From Polytrichum commune (Eukaryota > Streptophyta > Polytrichopsida > Polytrichales > Polytrichaceae), in contig OX485804.1 in assembly GCA_950295325.1 (NCBI GenBank), positions 29,696,001 through 29,760,000 of the forward strand: a stretch of 64,000 bases of DNA. The letters are read 5' to 3'. This document shows positions 26,345 through 38,369 of the stretch, one piece after another. The notes beneath the pieces are model-generated. The model was given only the letters and a program-made list of their open reading frames with translations. It was not told where the DNA came from and made no database searches. The first letter of the stretch is position 1; each line of letters begins with the position of its first letter. The position numbers were made by a program, and so were the translations under genes.

Positions 26345-28700
26345 TTATATAATAACAAACACTACTCTACGACGTGTGAAGTTAGTAGGAGGGCCATGAC
26401 AAGCAAGATAGATGGATAGAAACTCTAGATCTTTTTGCAAGGCCGGCATGAATAAAATATTTGTTCGTAGTGTTAAGTGACAAACAATCACTAGTATCAC
26501 TATATTCGTTAATTTGGGACTTTTTCGGCATTTTGAGACAGTTACAAATATAAGAACATGGATAAAATCACACAGACATTGGAGAATGTTGTAAGATGCA
26601 AATACTTTGAAGCGGGTGTTCATATCAAGAACCCAATTAAGAACTCATATCAAGATGGTTTAGGTAGGACGACCCAAACATTAGACCATGTTGTTGTGGT
26701 CCATATATTAATTTGAAACAAGAGAAAGTCTCAAATTAACGAATATAGTGAATTTGGGTTGTTTTTCATGTTATAAGGATCGGATGTACATGCATAGAAG
26801 GAAAATCCCATCCATATAAATCTATAGGAGACACCATATATTCGGTGAGTCCTTGAATATATTGTCCATTTAAGGGTGCAAAGGTTGCAATTATCCAAAG
26901 AATACAACAAATTGGAATTTTATCTAGTTTTAAATGAGACTGTGTGTGGAAATGACATTTGGAATTTTGAAAGTGAGATGGAGGCTAATATTAAAACGAT
27001 CTAAAGTATTGTTGAAGAATATGCCCATATATTGTAGCAACTTATATAGTATTGCACAACTTGTGCACTTTAAATGGTGAAAGGATTGAAGATAAATGAA
27101 TTATTGTAGCAGAAAATAAATTAGCTAGAAGAGTTAATGAGGGATAAATACAATATAGGAGTGATCTACATAAAGAAATAGATAGAATTGTTAAAGAAAA
27201 AAGAAAAAAGAAGCTAAGAAAGATGTTTCAATTGGAAATGAAATGAATATTTATTCATTCTTATTGAGAGAAATTGTGACAACAAATGACCTTCTCCATG
27301 AAGCCACAGTGATGCATGATTTATTGGCAGAAAATTTGTAGCAGTACAAATAACGAAATAAATCTAGCATATCATAATCAAACAATGACATTGGAATAAA
27401 TATAGTAGAAGAGTAACTAAAAGTTATCTAGACAACGAACAATTTTTTTTTCCATGTTCATCATAAAATTTGTAGATGTCTTGAATGATGCAAGAGAAAT
27501 TTCATCATTACCAATAATATGTTTCAATGGACTTTTATCTTCTCTTGATTTTTTTAAAAATTCTTGTGATCCAACAGTTGTTGATGTTGTAAAGGTTGTT
27601 CTTTAATATAATATACATATAAATAAAATAAAACATTATTTGCATGATTTTGCAACACTTGTACAAATTCGATTATGCACATTTATTGTATTCTCATATT
27701 ATTCACCCATTGAAACTACTTACATTCTTGTTTTTTGTCAGATTTTGAAACTTCCTTGGTCTTCTTGTTAGTCATATTTTTAATTATATATTTATGTATG
27801 TATGTATTTATGTATTTTGCAAGATAACTTAAACCTATTAAAACATCTGATTACAACCACTAATTAGGGGGGAATTTTGTTTATTTGGTATTTTAGGGGA
27901 AATGAGGGAAGAAAGATTATATGGCCATTGCCAAGGCTTTCTACGGCTTCATCACACGGCTCACATACTACCTCATTCATTCCCATCCAACCTCATGCAA
28001 CACTTTGTTGTAACAAAAATTACCAATTTTAAAATAAATTACTCACATTTCTAAATTTTTATTGAAGGCAAAAAAAATATTTTGTTAATTTGTATTTTGT
28101 GCAAATTCTTCATCTATCTCGCCTCGAATAACAATTAGGTGATACATCTTGAAATCTCTCCACTTCATTTTTCCACTTCTTCTTCTTCTTCGAATTCACA
28201 AACATGAATGACATCTTTCTTGGCTTTTTTCATCTTCTTCCTTCCTTCTTTTGTTGGTTGTCCTCTTTTCTTTTCATATACTTGTTTTTGTTGTTGTTGC
28301 CACTTTTTTCATTCCTTGAAGTATGTCAATTTCATGAGGCGTCTCGTATTGTCTTCCTTGCAAAAATTTGAACATAGGTATAATTGGCGGAGAACAAAAT
28401 GCATTAGAAGAAGAGGAAAACATATTATAACCATCCAACATCTGAAAAATCAACGATTGGTTTCTCTTGAAAAATGGAAGTATCATTTTTTGCATTTATT
28501 ATGAATTCGGTGACCACTTTCCTTGTATTTTTCTACGTGAATCCTCATCAGTGGTTTATCCTTCCGTGATTGTAAAAAATAATTCACCCACTACTACTAT
28601 GCAAACTATATCACGACAAGTATGCAATAGAAATAATAAATTGGTAAAAACAACGGCCTTATAGACTGTGGTTTTAAAAAATAACACTATTATGCAATAA
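26345..28700. other. intergenic, possible decayed coding sequence, nothing named
   Basis: Base composition changes sharply at about 26345, the upstream edge of the retroelement remnant. The following 2.3 kb is AT-rich. It contains a 23-bp inverted repeat at about 26498-26520 and 26728-26751. A short stretch at 26990-27300, rich in acidic and lysine codons on the plus strand, may be an old transposon protein, but stops occur too often to identify it. Confidence 0.4.
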
Positions 28701-29025
28701 AAGGGGGCCTCCATTTTATCTCCAACCCACATAGAACTTTCATTAAAAATATATTATAACAACATTTCTCTATCATGGGCTTCTACATTTTCCTACGATA
28801 CCACTTCTTTTGCCTCTGTCACCGTAAAAACCATTGGACCATGTTAGTAGATTGTGTAGGCCTTAAAATATATCTTTTGGGGACCTCGACCTTCATGATC
28901 ACTTTGACATTTTTTCCTTGGTATAAACCAAAGTGGTCTCGGGACGAGTTCAATAGCCAATCAACGGTCTTACAACATCTTGGGACAACTTCATGGTCCA
29001 TGATGTAAACTGGCCCCAAGTCATT

Positions 29026-29394
29026 ATGTAAGATATGTGGGTGTTATTTGGTTCGTTTTTCATGTCCTCCAACTTCTACCAATTATATTTACACAACACA
29101 ACTCGTGTTGCATTAGCAAATTTATGATGAAACATTTGTCAAAACTAGATTGAAATTTGGACCTCCCCTTATTTAATTATGGTTATCATAAGTCCATGCT
29201 TGTTCATTTTTTAACTAACCACATAGGTCCTTCCTTACAATTGTGTCCATTATTGAGTGTGGAGTGGTTATCAATATTCGAAAACGTAGTTCAGTCTCTT
29301 TTAAACATGTGTATTAATGATATATGCTTTTGTTCCTCGTAGAACCACGTATCCATTACATGTAGGGGTCCGATTAAGAAAACAAGTCACTTAA
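29026..29394. mobile_element. MITE-like dispersed repeat (GTGGGTGTTATT family)
   Basis: The copy starts near GATATGTGGGTGTTATTTGGTTCG and continues with the family phrases CCAACTTCTACCAAT and TTGCATTAGCAAATTTATGATG. It ends near a degenerate inverted terminus (gattaagaaaacaagtcactta). It can be aligned by eye with the copy at 45432-45794 in the same orientation. No coding capacity. Confidence 0.55.
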
Positions 29395-30489
29395 GATCCA
29401 TTCACGTTGTGTATTAGGTATTGGTTTTCTAAGGATTGGTATCAAGCCGAGCCCATTGAGAGCCACCATTATATACACCAATACTTGTCCTCGTAAGAAC
29501 CAATACCGTACATAATCGGTGACAAGGTTGTATTGAACTTGAATCATGAAGACCTCGTGCCCATCCAATTTTATAATCCTATAACATTCATTTTGGTCTG
29601 ACAATTTTATGTAAAATTATTGAATGGAAAAACTTCCTACAATATTAGTTTTCTCCATGAACCACCAAAGCTAAAACATGAATATGTGATTCATTTATTG
29701 TTCCTTTAATGTAAGGTATATCATACAATTATTCAAAACTTGAAGCTAAAAACCAAAATTGTGATTCATTTGGAGTTTGCATAAAAACTAGTTGAAAATG
29801 CTTCTTAACAACTCTACCATATTTCCTTATTATTTTTGACGATGTATTCTTGTGAACTTCATACAAATCACTTTTACTTTGTAATACATCACTGCTATCT
29901 AATGTATGCAATGACATTACTACCTTTTTGTTTGCACCGGTATAATAATCCTAAAACCGGTATTCTCTTTATTTAAATATGAGCCCAACGTCTCACACAA
30001 AATATAAATATAATGTATTTCACTTGAATACGCTTCCTAAACTGTTTTTGCATCCACAAAGCAACAACAAGCGGTCTACAAATTTGTACATCCGTTCTAT
30101 CTCTATGGCCCATACTTTCATTAACCAAGCTCCAAATTGCGAACTTCTCCCATACTTCTTGCAAAAGCAATGCTTGAATGTACATTACGTGCTTTACAAG
30201 CATGTACAAATACATGTATAATCCTCAGAGCAAAATAATGCTCCTCCTCCTTTCCTCCATTGCAACCATGCTTGCTGAAATTCAACGTAAAAACGAGCAA
30301 AACAAAGAAGTGAAGCCAAGAAAATGGTCAAATTTGCTTTTTAAAAATTTTCCCCTCTTTCTGGGTATATATTAAAAAAAAAAATCAGCTCTTTCACTTT
30401 TTGGTGCATGGGCATTCCCCTTGGTCCACATTCGGTTTTCACCAAGTGAAGGGCCCAAAGGCTTTGTAAATCGACTTTTGAAGAAGTTA

Positions 30490-30545
30490 GACCATGAAGT
30501 CGGACCATGAAAAAAGGCCATCTTCCATGGTCCGACTTTATGGTC
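30490..30545. repeat. 20-bp hairpin next to a GGGCC-type MITE end
   Basis: The arms at 30490-30509 and 30526-30545 (GACCATGAAGTCGGACCATG) are complementary with one mismatch and separated by 16 bp. Just downstream, GGTGTAAAACCGGCCC then TTA (ending about 30567) resembles the right end of a PIF/Harbinger MITE. No left partner was found. Confidence 0.6.
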
Positions 30546-30779
30546 CATGGTGTAAAACCGGCCCTTATTAGTCTTGTGGTCATGGCAGCACCGGAGCACA
30601 AAGAAATAGAAATACGAGAATGAAAGCTCGAGTCATGTCTTTTTACATGGGAACTTGAAATGGGTTTTGACTTTTGAAGGACCCAAATGTTGTATTTTTA
30701 GATGCTTGTCAAAAGAAAGTGTTGAGGCCACTTTAATTGGTACAAAAGCAAGCCCAAAAGTGGATTTTGTTTGAGAGAA

Positions 30780-32391
30780 TCCAGCGAGTGGTTTGCAGAG
30801 CAAAGCTCAAGCAGGGGAGCCCGGAGGAAGCAGAGTCGAAGAGCGCTTAGCGATTGCGGAAACGTGAACTTAACCCTAATTTTACCGCCATAGCCACAAT
30901 CCTATTCACTTCCTTTGTCGCTCCGCTCCGGCGTGCGGTGTAGCCGTGCTCGCAACCCTGTCGATTTGCACAATCAACGAATCGGAGGGGCTTATTGAGC
31001 TGTGTGTTTTATTTAATTTTTTTGTTTTTTTTGGGGGGAGTGCATGGCTCTTGCGCCGAGGATATGTTTATCGGTGTAAGTGGACACTACCGTCGCGTCG
31101 AGCTGAAGCCGAATCGCCATATGTAGGATCTTTCTGATTGCCTGGAATATCGATGGATAGAGGTCCAAATCGGTGAGCTTATTTCGAGGTGCTGCTGTGT
31201 TTTCTTAAGTTAGATCGTGTGGGAGCTAGAGGTGTGTAGCGGCTTGGTTGCTTGCAGAAGCTCAGCAATGTAGGGAGGTTATGTGACCGGGTTTTTTCTG
31301 GTTCTGCTTTGTAACAAAATTGGCTCCTGTTCTTGTAGCCTACGTGATGACCAGTTGCCCGCATTCTGAGCAGGGATGTAAGTTACAGTACATCTCCAAG
31401 AACAGCAAGGCCCTTTTAGAAACCCTGAGTGCTTACTGCCACCGCGTTTCAGTTCCCTTGCTGTTTTACTGAGTGGAGTTTTTCGATTCTTAAAATTCTG
31501 CCCTTCATGCACCAAATTTGAGTTGGTTCTTGATTCTGACAAGAGCTTCAAACTCGTGTGGAGTGGAGCAAATCGAGATTGTCACTGCTATTCATGGTGT
31601 AGGGCGATAACTTGTTACTCTTAGTTGCACTCGAAACCTTAAAGTCATTTTATGTACTAGTTATGAAATTACACTAGTTTATTTCATGCAGCATGTATGG
31701 ACATTCATCTGGTCACGTTGACATCTTGTATATCTTATTACATTGTAACCTAACAGCGTGGAAGCGCATGCATAGACGATCTGTGAAATGAAATGCAGTC
31801 AAGATTCTATTTTAGGAGTTCGTGTTTTAACAGAGTTTTGTTTGTCTCCTTGCAGTTTGCAAAGACTAGGAAATCCGAAGCAGCCAACTACAATTGGGCT
31901 TAAGAAGCTGAGATGATGTAGTGGGAGGAGGGTATGTCTATGCTAAGGTTGGCGAGTCAAACCAAGATACTCGGCATGCATTTGACCTCTCCCCGTGGGT
32001 TTCTTTAGTGTAGTTGAGGATTTGAGGTGATCAAAGTGGACACGCAGAGACGGCCTTCTTTTCTGTGGCCGCTGCCAATGCAGAATTCGCAGGTGAAATG
32101 TGCTGTCTCTGCTCAATTGTTGTATCAGCCGCGACTTGCTTTGTGGCAACAAAGTTATGCTATATGCACATTGCTCTTATAACTGATTAATCGAACATGG
32201 TACTTCTTGGTCGCAGTATCCTCCAGTGTGATTGAAGATTTTAACTTTTAGCAAAGTAATTAGTCAAAGTATGTAGATGGATCTATTTTCAAGTACAATT
32301 TTTCAGAATCTTATTGAATTTTTGGGTTATTGTTTGGATGTAGTTTAATACCATCTTTTCTGGAGAATGGCCATGTTCTCTTTGAGGCATT
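30780..32391 (+). promoter_or_regulatory. promoter and spliced 5' leader of the DUF218 gene
   Basis: A telo-box core (AACCCTAA, 30872-30879) and GC-richer sequence mark the likely promoter and start of transcription. Good splice signals suggest non-coding leader exons ending at 31172 (CGGTGAGC donor), spanning about 31856-32092 (TTGCAG acceptor, CAGGTGAAA donor) and starting about 32344 before the start codon. Several short upstream reading frames are present. The exon model is inferred from splice motifs only. Confidence 0.4.
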
Positions 32392-34810
32392 ATGGACCAG
32401 AATGTCCCATCTCAATGTCTTTATGGGGAAGAGGATACCATGCAGGATGGAGGGCGAGATTTTGACATAGAAGTAGGCTACCCCCGCAGAATTCGACGAA
32501 GGAAATCTTTGACAGGTTAGCTGCCTGAGGGAACTTTTTTCTTGTAAGGTGTTGACACCTTTTACATCATCTGTGTTGTTTGAAATATGTAGTATAGAGA
32601 GGGAAGGCAGTAGGTCACAGCGTGCAGTCTACTTTGCTATGTACAAGGATGTTGCTGAATAATGACAAATTCATCAGTACTTGTGAGGTACCTGTGATCA
32701 ATTTTGCTATGAAGTTGTTCCTCAAGTTACAATTCTAAAGTCTGCTATGCAACCCAAGATTGTACCTGCTACAAATTTTTCACGATGTTGTTCTTGAAAC
32801 TTTCTGCCCTTACAGTTATGGGCTTATCAAAGTTGGGTTCTTCACAGCACTTTTATTGTGTCTGTTTTTTCAAGATGTAGTGCACAAACTGCTCATTTAC
32901 AAAAGTCTTTTCAACAAGGACTTCTACTTGGTCTATATTGGTGAGTTGTTGAAAAGTAAAGTCCTCGTTGTCTTAATTCCAAATAACACCGACAATGTCC
33001 ATGTGGTCTCCTCTCACAGGACTTCAGAGAATGGCTTATATTGTAAGGCGTTATCAAAAGCTTCCTGCACCGTTTGTTGTTTGCGCCTCCCTATCTGCCA
33101 GTGCTCTCCTCTTTGTGCTGGTTTTTATGTACAATGAAGCCTTTGGAACTAAATTTGTGAAGACTAGAACAACCAGCCAGATCTTCACAGATCATGTTTC
33201 TCCGTATAAAAATCTGGACAGCCTGGTCATGGTAGCTGGACACGCAATCTACACAAGCTCAAAATGTGATAAACCTGAAGGAGAGGAGTCTTGGTTTTTG
33301 GAGCCATACCAGAAGCATCCTGGACAGGCGAGTTCATTTGTGGAACACATCAAGGCAGGAGTAGAAGTGGCTGATAAGATAGGTAATTCGTTACTTTTAT
33401 TTAGTGGGGGTGAGACACGCAAGGATGCAGGGCCACGAAGTGAGGCACAAAGCTACTGGAGTGTTGCGGAGTCCAAAGGATGGTTTGGTGAGTGATTTCA
33501 TCCGCAGGGTTTACTTTTATTGAGCTTTTTTGTTGCACATTTCTCTGTGGAGGAGTTGCTTCACATCTGTAGGAACTCATAGATGATGAGGACGCAGCTG
33601 CAGCCAACGATTTTGACGTTGATGACAATATCTTTGTCAAGTAGTAAAACCATGCAATTTGCTGTTATGGTTATGACCGGAACTCCCCATCAGTATCCTT
33701 AGAGCTCATGCTTTTGTGGGTTTGGGAAAGGCTTGGTATGTTGAAAATTTTAATTAACACTAAAGAATAACAATCAAGGTCTAATAATCACAGATGTCCC
33801 TGCAACTGGAGTCCTAACTTTCCAATTGTTTTGTCAGGTATTATTTATTGCATATTTAAGAGCACTGATTACGGTCTTTGTCCTGTAAGCAGGGAAGGGA
33901 AGCAGTGTTCGAGGCCGGACGCTCACAGAGGAGTATGCTAGGGACAGTTTTGAGAATCTTCTTTTTAGCATCTGCCGTTTCCGGGAATTAACAGGCCAGT
34001 ATCCAGCAAATATTACGGTAATTCAGCTTCTTCATCCTTCATGATTTTCACCTTTTGTTCTTCATAATGAACAATTTCGCCAATCATGAATATTATTGTC
34101 GAATGGATTTAGTGCGTAAGGCATCCACTCACCTTGCTTCTGATGCATGCCTGTGTCTTATGCTACCTTTCATCTGTAGTGAAATTCAACCACATCAACA
34201 ATATATTCATTTTGGATTGTGTTCATTATTAGCAATATTTTTATCATTAGTCTATCAAGAGTGGGTCATAACAGTCTGGAAATCAAAAAATAATGCGCCT
34301 CACAGTTAACATAAACTATGTATATAGTATGTGATCAAACCACGATTACGTGATTCTCTCCAATAGGGTGATTGCATCCTTTGAGAATAATGTATCGTAT
34401 AAATCAGAGTGCATGAACCAGTAGCATGTTGGTACTATGGTGATTACTTATTTAGATGTGGTGGTGCTTTGCTTACTATCTTCTATCAGGTTGTGAGCTA
34501 TGATTTTAAGAAACAGAGGTTTTCTGATATGCACCGGAGGGCACTGAGGTTTCCAGCTTCTCAATTCTCATTTGTGGGTGTCCCCACATCTCCAACCTCT
34601 CAGGTTGCAGCTATCCAAGGAGAACTTAAAGTGCAAGAGATGTTTCAGAAGGATCCATATGGTTGTAGAGGTGATTTACGTAGCAAGAGAATGTATCGTG
34701 ACCCTTTTCTCCGGACAGTTCCTTACCCTGTGGGCTGTCCTGAAATTCGGGGTCTGTTTGGGTACTGCGGCTCAGATGCCTACAGTGCAAACCTTCCATG
34801 GGATCATTAA
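32392..34810 (+). CDS. DUF218 (YdcF/SanA-like) domain membrane protein
   Basis: A eukaryotic DUF218-domain protein of unknown biochemical role; bacterial relatives (YdcF, SanA, ElyC) are linked to the cell envelope. Four coding exons: 32392-32515, 33020-33487, 33893-34017, 34490-34810. They total 1038 nt, 345 aa, all in phase. An in-frame TGA just upstream supports the ATG at 32392; M46 (33031) is an alternative. Residues 31-38 are strongly basic (PRRIRRRK), followed by RRYQK and one hydrophobic segment at about 60-78 (FVVCASLSASALLFVLVFM). This predicts a signal-anchored protein with its catalytic-like domain in the lumen. The domain begins around residue 97 (NLDSLVMVAGHAIYTSS), with SLLLFSGGETRKDAGPRSEA and then LTEEYARDSFENLLFS. 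It continues with VVSYDFKKQRFSDMHRRA and ends GYCGSDAYSANLPWDH. The FSGG and E-A-x-S/Y motifs are typical of the family. The gene looks intact. Golgi or ER residence is an inference from topology. Confidence 0.93.
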
Positions 34811-35838
34811 ACTGCCTTTCAGGAATCAGGAAAAAGAGTTTCATTTATAGCAGATATACTTCTCATTAGCTGTAAAGCTGTAGCCCTTTCCCCATCCTGT
34901 CCCTTTGCAAAGGTGGTTTTTAAGGGTGGATTGCTACCATTACCTTGAATGTCTCTGTTACCCAGTATCTGGTATCCTCAAAGTAGTATATACCAGCCTG
35001 TACACAATTCACAAATCGTGCAAGGTATGTGTGACAACGCATGTTTGTTAACACCTACCACAAAACTTATATTCTTTAAAACATTATTTTGTCAGATTTT
35101 GGCTTGTGGCAGCCTTTTCAGCGAGATGAGCTACAATCAGACGACTGCAGCAAATGAATACCTTCTGCATATGAATAGGTACAACATTTCAATAATTATG
35201 AAGTACGTGAATTGGGTGCTGTGGTTGGATACAGTCCTGTCCTGGGATCCTTGTCCTGGGAGCTGATGCTAGGTTCTCTCATATAGTTGTTTCCAGCAAT
35301 TCAGGTACTTGGTTGAGTTGTAATAGCTGAGTAATAGTGAAGACATTGTCATAGTAGTGCAATTGCTGCTGAGATTGATGTTGAGTGCTGAACCAGGTGC
35401 TCCTTGACTTACCTCTTTTGACTTATTTGTGAGGCAAGAGGTCCTCCTTAGACTGCTGAATCATAATTGATATCATAAACTTGTCACAATCTCAATCATG
35501 TGCCTGAAGTTGTCAAAGGTCACTCTCTTTGGTGGGCTTCAACATCATCCTCACAGCACTGATGATGAATGCCAACACTAGTCCCTTCTGGATCTCATGT
35601 GTGTATATGTGCACATGATGATTCCTTTCCAACCTTATGATATTCTCTTCTGCCTCAAAAGACCAAACACATTAGTCCGGTCAAGAACGTCTGCATTTTA
35701 GTTGAATGTTTTTTTTTCTAAATTTTTAATCTAATAATAATAAAATTTCCCTAAGGTTTGAAAGAAAAATGACCAATACAATTTGACTTTAAACAATCAG
35801 CTCACCATGTTAAAACTCTTGACAGGGAACAATCAGTT
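34811..35838 (+). other. 3' flank of the DUF218 gene, no further gene recognised
   Basis: Downstream of the stop the sequence includes probable 3' UTR to about 35.0 kb. After that it is ordinary AT-rich sequence without repeats that I can match in the window and without exon-like structure. Confidence 0.35.
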
Positions 35839-35839
35839 T

Positions 35840-36168
35840 AAGGTAAGTGAGTGCTATTTGGTTACTTTTCTTAATTGGACCCGTATATGTGATTGGTGTG
35901 ATTCGGTGAGTATCAAAGAACAAGCACCATGAAGACATGTCTTTAAAGAGATTGGATTGCATCTTCAAAATAATTCTTTCACTCAATTGTGATCATAATT
36001 GGGAGGACTTATGTATCCAACTAAGAAATCAACAAACATGTGCTTTTGTTAGCCATGGGAGTAAATCATGGGAGGTCCGATTTTTGTTGAGGCTTGATGG
36101 AAAATTCCCTTGTGTAAATCTGATCGGTAAGAAGTTGGAGAAGATGAGAACCAAACCAAATAACCTTA
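35840..36168. mobile_element. MITE-like dispersed repeat (GTGGGTGTTATT family)
   Basis: Starts AAGGTAAGTGAGTGCTATTTGGTTAC and ends near the inverted AACCAAACCAAATAACCTTAC. The interior shares AGGACTT[A/G]TGTATYC, ATCAACAAAC and TGTAAATCTGAT..GGTAAGAAGTTGG with the copy at 38021-38369. The right terminus seems to lack about 7 bp relative to the left. Non-coding. Confidence 0.6.
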
Positions 36169-38020
36169 CATGGGAAGATGATACAGTAAGTTCAGTTTCT
36201 TTACTCTTGAAACTCCAACTTGCAAATACTGTGGCAACACAAGAAACGAAGGCATAAAAAGTTTGTATGTGGTCTTGCATGTGGATTCCTTGATATGATC
36301 CACATGTGTGTGCCCAGTGCTCACCTCATGTTCTCTGCTATGCAACTGTAGTTCAGTGTTCTCCTTGCAAGCTTATCATATTGGTATACGAATAAAATAC
36401 AATTGTTCAGTTTATTTTGGGAGTGTGGATAGTGGGGGGCTGCTAGGATCAAACGAAAAAGAAAACTAGGGTCTAAGTCATGACAAAAGTGAAGTATTCC
36501 GTATCACAAGGCTCGAGGGCCATAGCATTACTAAGTAGCTAGATGATGGTCTCTTTCCAAAGAAAGATTATGTGATAAAGAAAAGCCATGATAAATTATA
36601 GCTACTTGTCAAGAACTGTTACGGTACACAACCTGAGTGCTCCCCATCAACATGGAACCCTAGATGAAAGAAAAATAATGCTCATCCGATACTTATCCCA
36701 TGATACGCAGCCAAGGAGTTGAATAATGTCAAGGCAAACTTGTGGTTGCATTAAGGTAATGCAAAGCATAAGTCCTCTTGAAGGAGGCTACTCTCTCGTA
36801 CGTGTGCACAAATTTGCCTTCCAATATTTTTCATGTTTGTTATAGGAGCTATCCACAAGCTAGCCTAAGTTCTCATGCAAGTGATGCTTCTTCCACATGG
36901 TTCACATGGCTAAATGAACCGCCAATTGATAGTGTAATTTTTCCCTCCCCTTCTAAGCTCCCAATAAGAATTTATTTTTAATTAAAAATAATAATATCTC
37001 ACATTTGGATCCCATGTAGGACATGTATTGGTGGATTTTGAGTAGAACATCAAGCAATGCATTTGTAGGTACGTATGTTCAACACACCTTCACAACTTCA
37101 AGCAACACACCTTCCACACTACATACAATAGAGTTATTTGTAAAGTCTTTGGAGCAAAATCCTAGTGAGCTACATAAATCATGAAAGCTTATGGTGGGAA
37201 GCTTATGCATAGAGTCACTCAAATTTATTGCAAGCTTAAATTAACATGCTAAAAATAGTGCGACTATATCATTCGAAACCAACTTCATAGCTTGTCTAGT
37301 TGGGATCGGTGGGCCATCCTAGCTTTTGGTGGGCAAACTGAGTGAGAATTTAGGGTAGGGGTCCCATAGTATCATACTTTTAATCCTAAAATCATATCAA
37401 AGTTTTCTAGAATGAACGAGGAGGCCAAAGGAGTTTCACCCATGTTTCAAAATAAGCCTCCGACAACAAGATTCTCCAACGAGCTCTTAGTAAAATTGTT
37501 TCTTAAAGAGGGACCAAAGTCCTCAGTTTGGTCCCTATTGGAAAGACTTTATGGAAGTCTCAAATAGCCTTTTGAGCTTCAGTGGCTCATATTCACTTGA
37601 AGGTTTGAAAGAGTTGCAAGAGTTGCAAAAATAATAATGACAGAGTGTTTGTAAGTAATAAACAATGTGATGTGTGTACATAAAGCCTCCCCTAGGCATA
37701 GTGCAATGATATGTGCATTAGTACATAAAAACATGCCCAATTGTCATCAAGAATTATAGTAACACATGCTATGTTATCTACCGTGTTCATCATTATCATA
37801 TTGCATGGTCATTTCCATATAGATGCGTCTAAGTATTAAGTTCCTTGGATGATACATCCAATTCACATCAAAAACAAAAACAGAAATAAAAATTCCTACC
37901 CATATCCAAATGATACCTAGAGAGAAAAATCAAGAAACAAGATCTCAACTATATAGACTAACAAATATGGTGGTACCCACACAACAATGGTAATAGCAAG
38001 ACTAAGGGATCTAGGTGTTA

Positions 38021-38369
38021 TCAAGTTACTTTTCTTTATTGAACTTATATATTTGATTGGTATGTGGTTTGGTGAAGATCAAAGAAGAAACATCATTGAG
38101 GTACATGATTAAAACTATTCAGACTTCATCTTTATATTGTATGAACTACTCCACACTCGTTGCGAGGACTTGTGTATTCACTTAAGATATCAACAAACCA
38201 CGCACTTGCGATAACTATGACTAAATCAAGGGAGATTCGATTTCAACCCGATTTCCAGTGATGCTTCAACGTAGATTTTGCTGATGCGACACAACTTTCG
38301 TTGTGTAAATCTAATTGGTAGAAGTTGGAGGACACGATAAATGAATTGAATAACACCCACATACCTTAC
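38021..38369. mobile_element. MITE-like dispersed repeat (GTGGGTGTTATT family)
   Basis: Starts near CTAGGTGTTATCAAGTTAC and ends GAATAACACCCACATACCTTAC, the reverse complement of the family's left end at 45432. The interior is clearly related to the copy at 35840-36168 in the same orientation. Non-coding. Confidence 0.6.

Noticed and set aside
33401-33640. 79-codon minus-strand frame over the DUF218 gene
   Set aside because: Antisense shadow of the second coding exon and the acidic peptide in the next intron.
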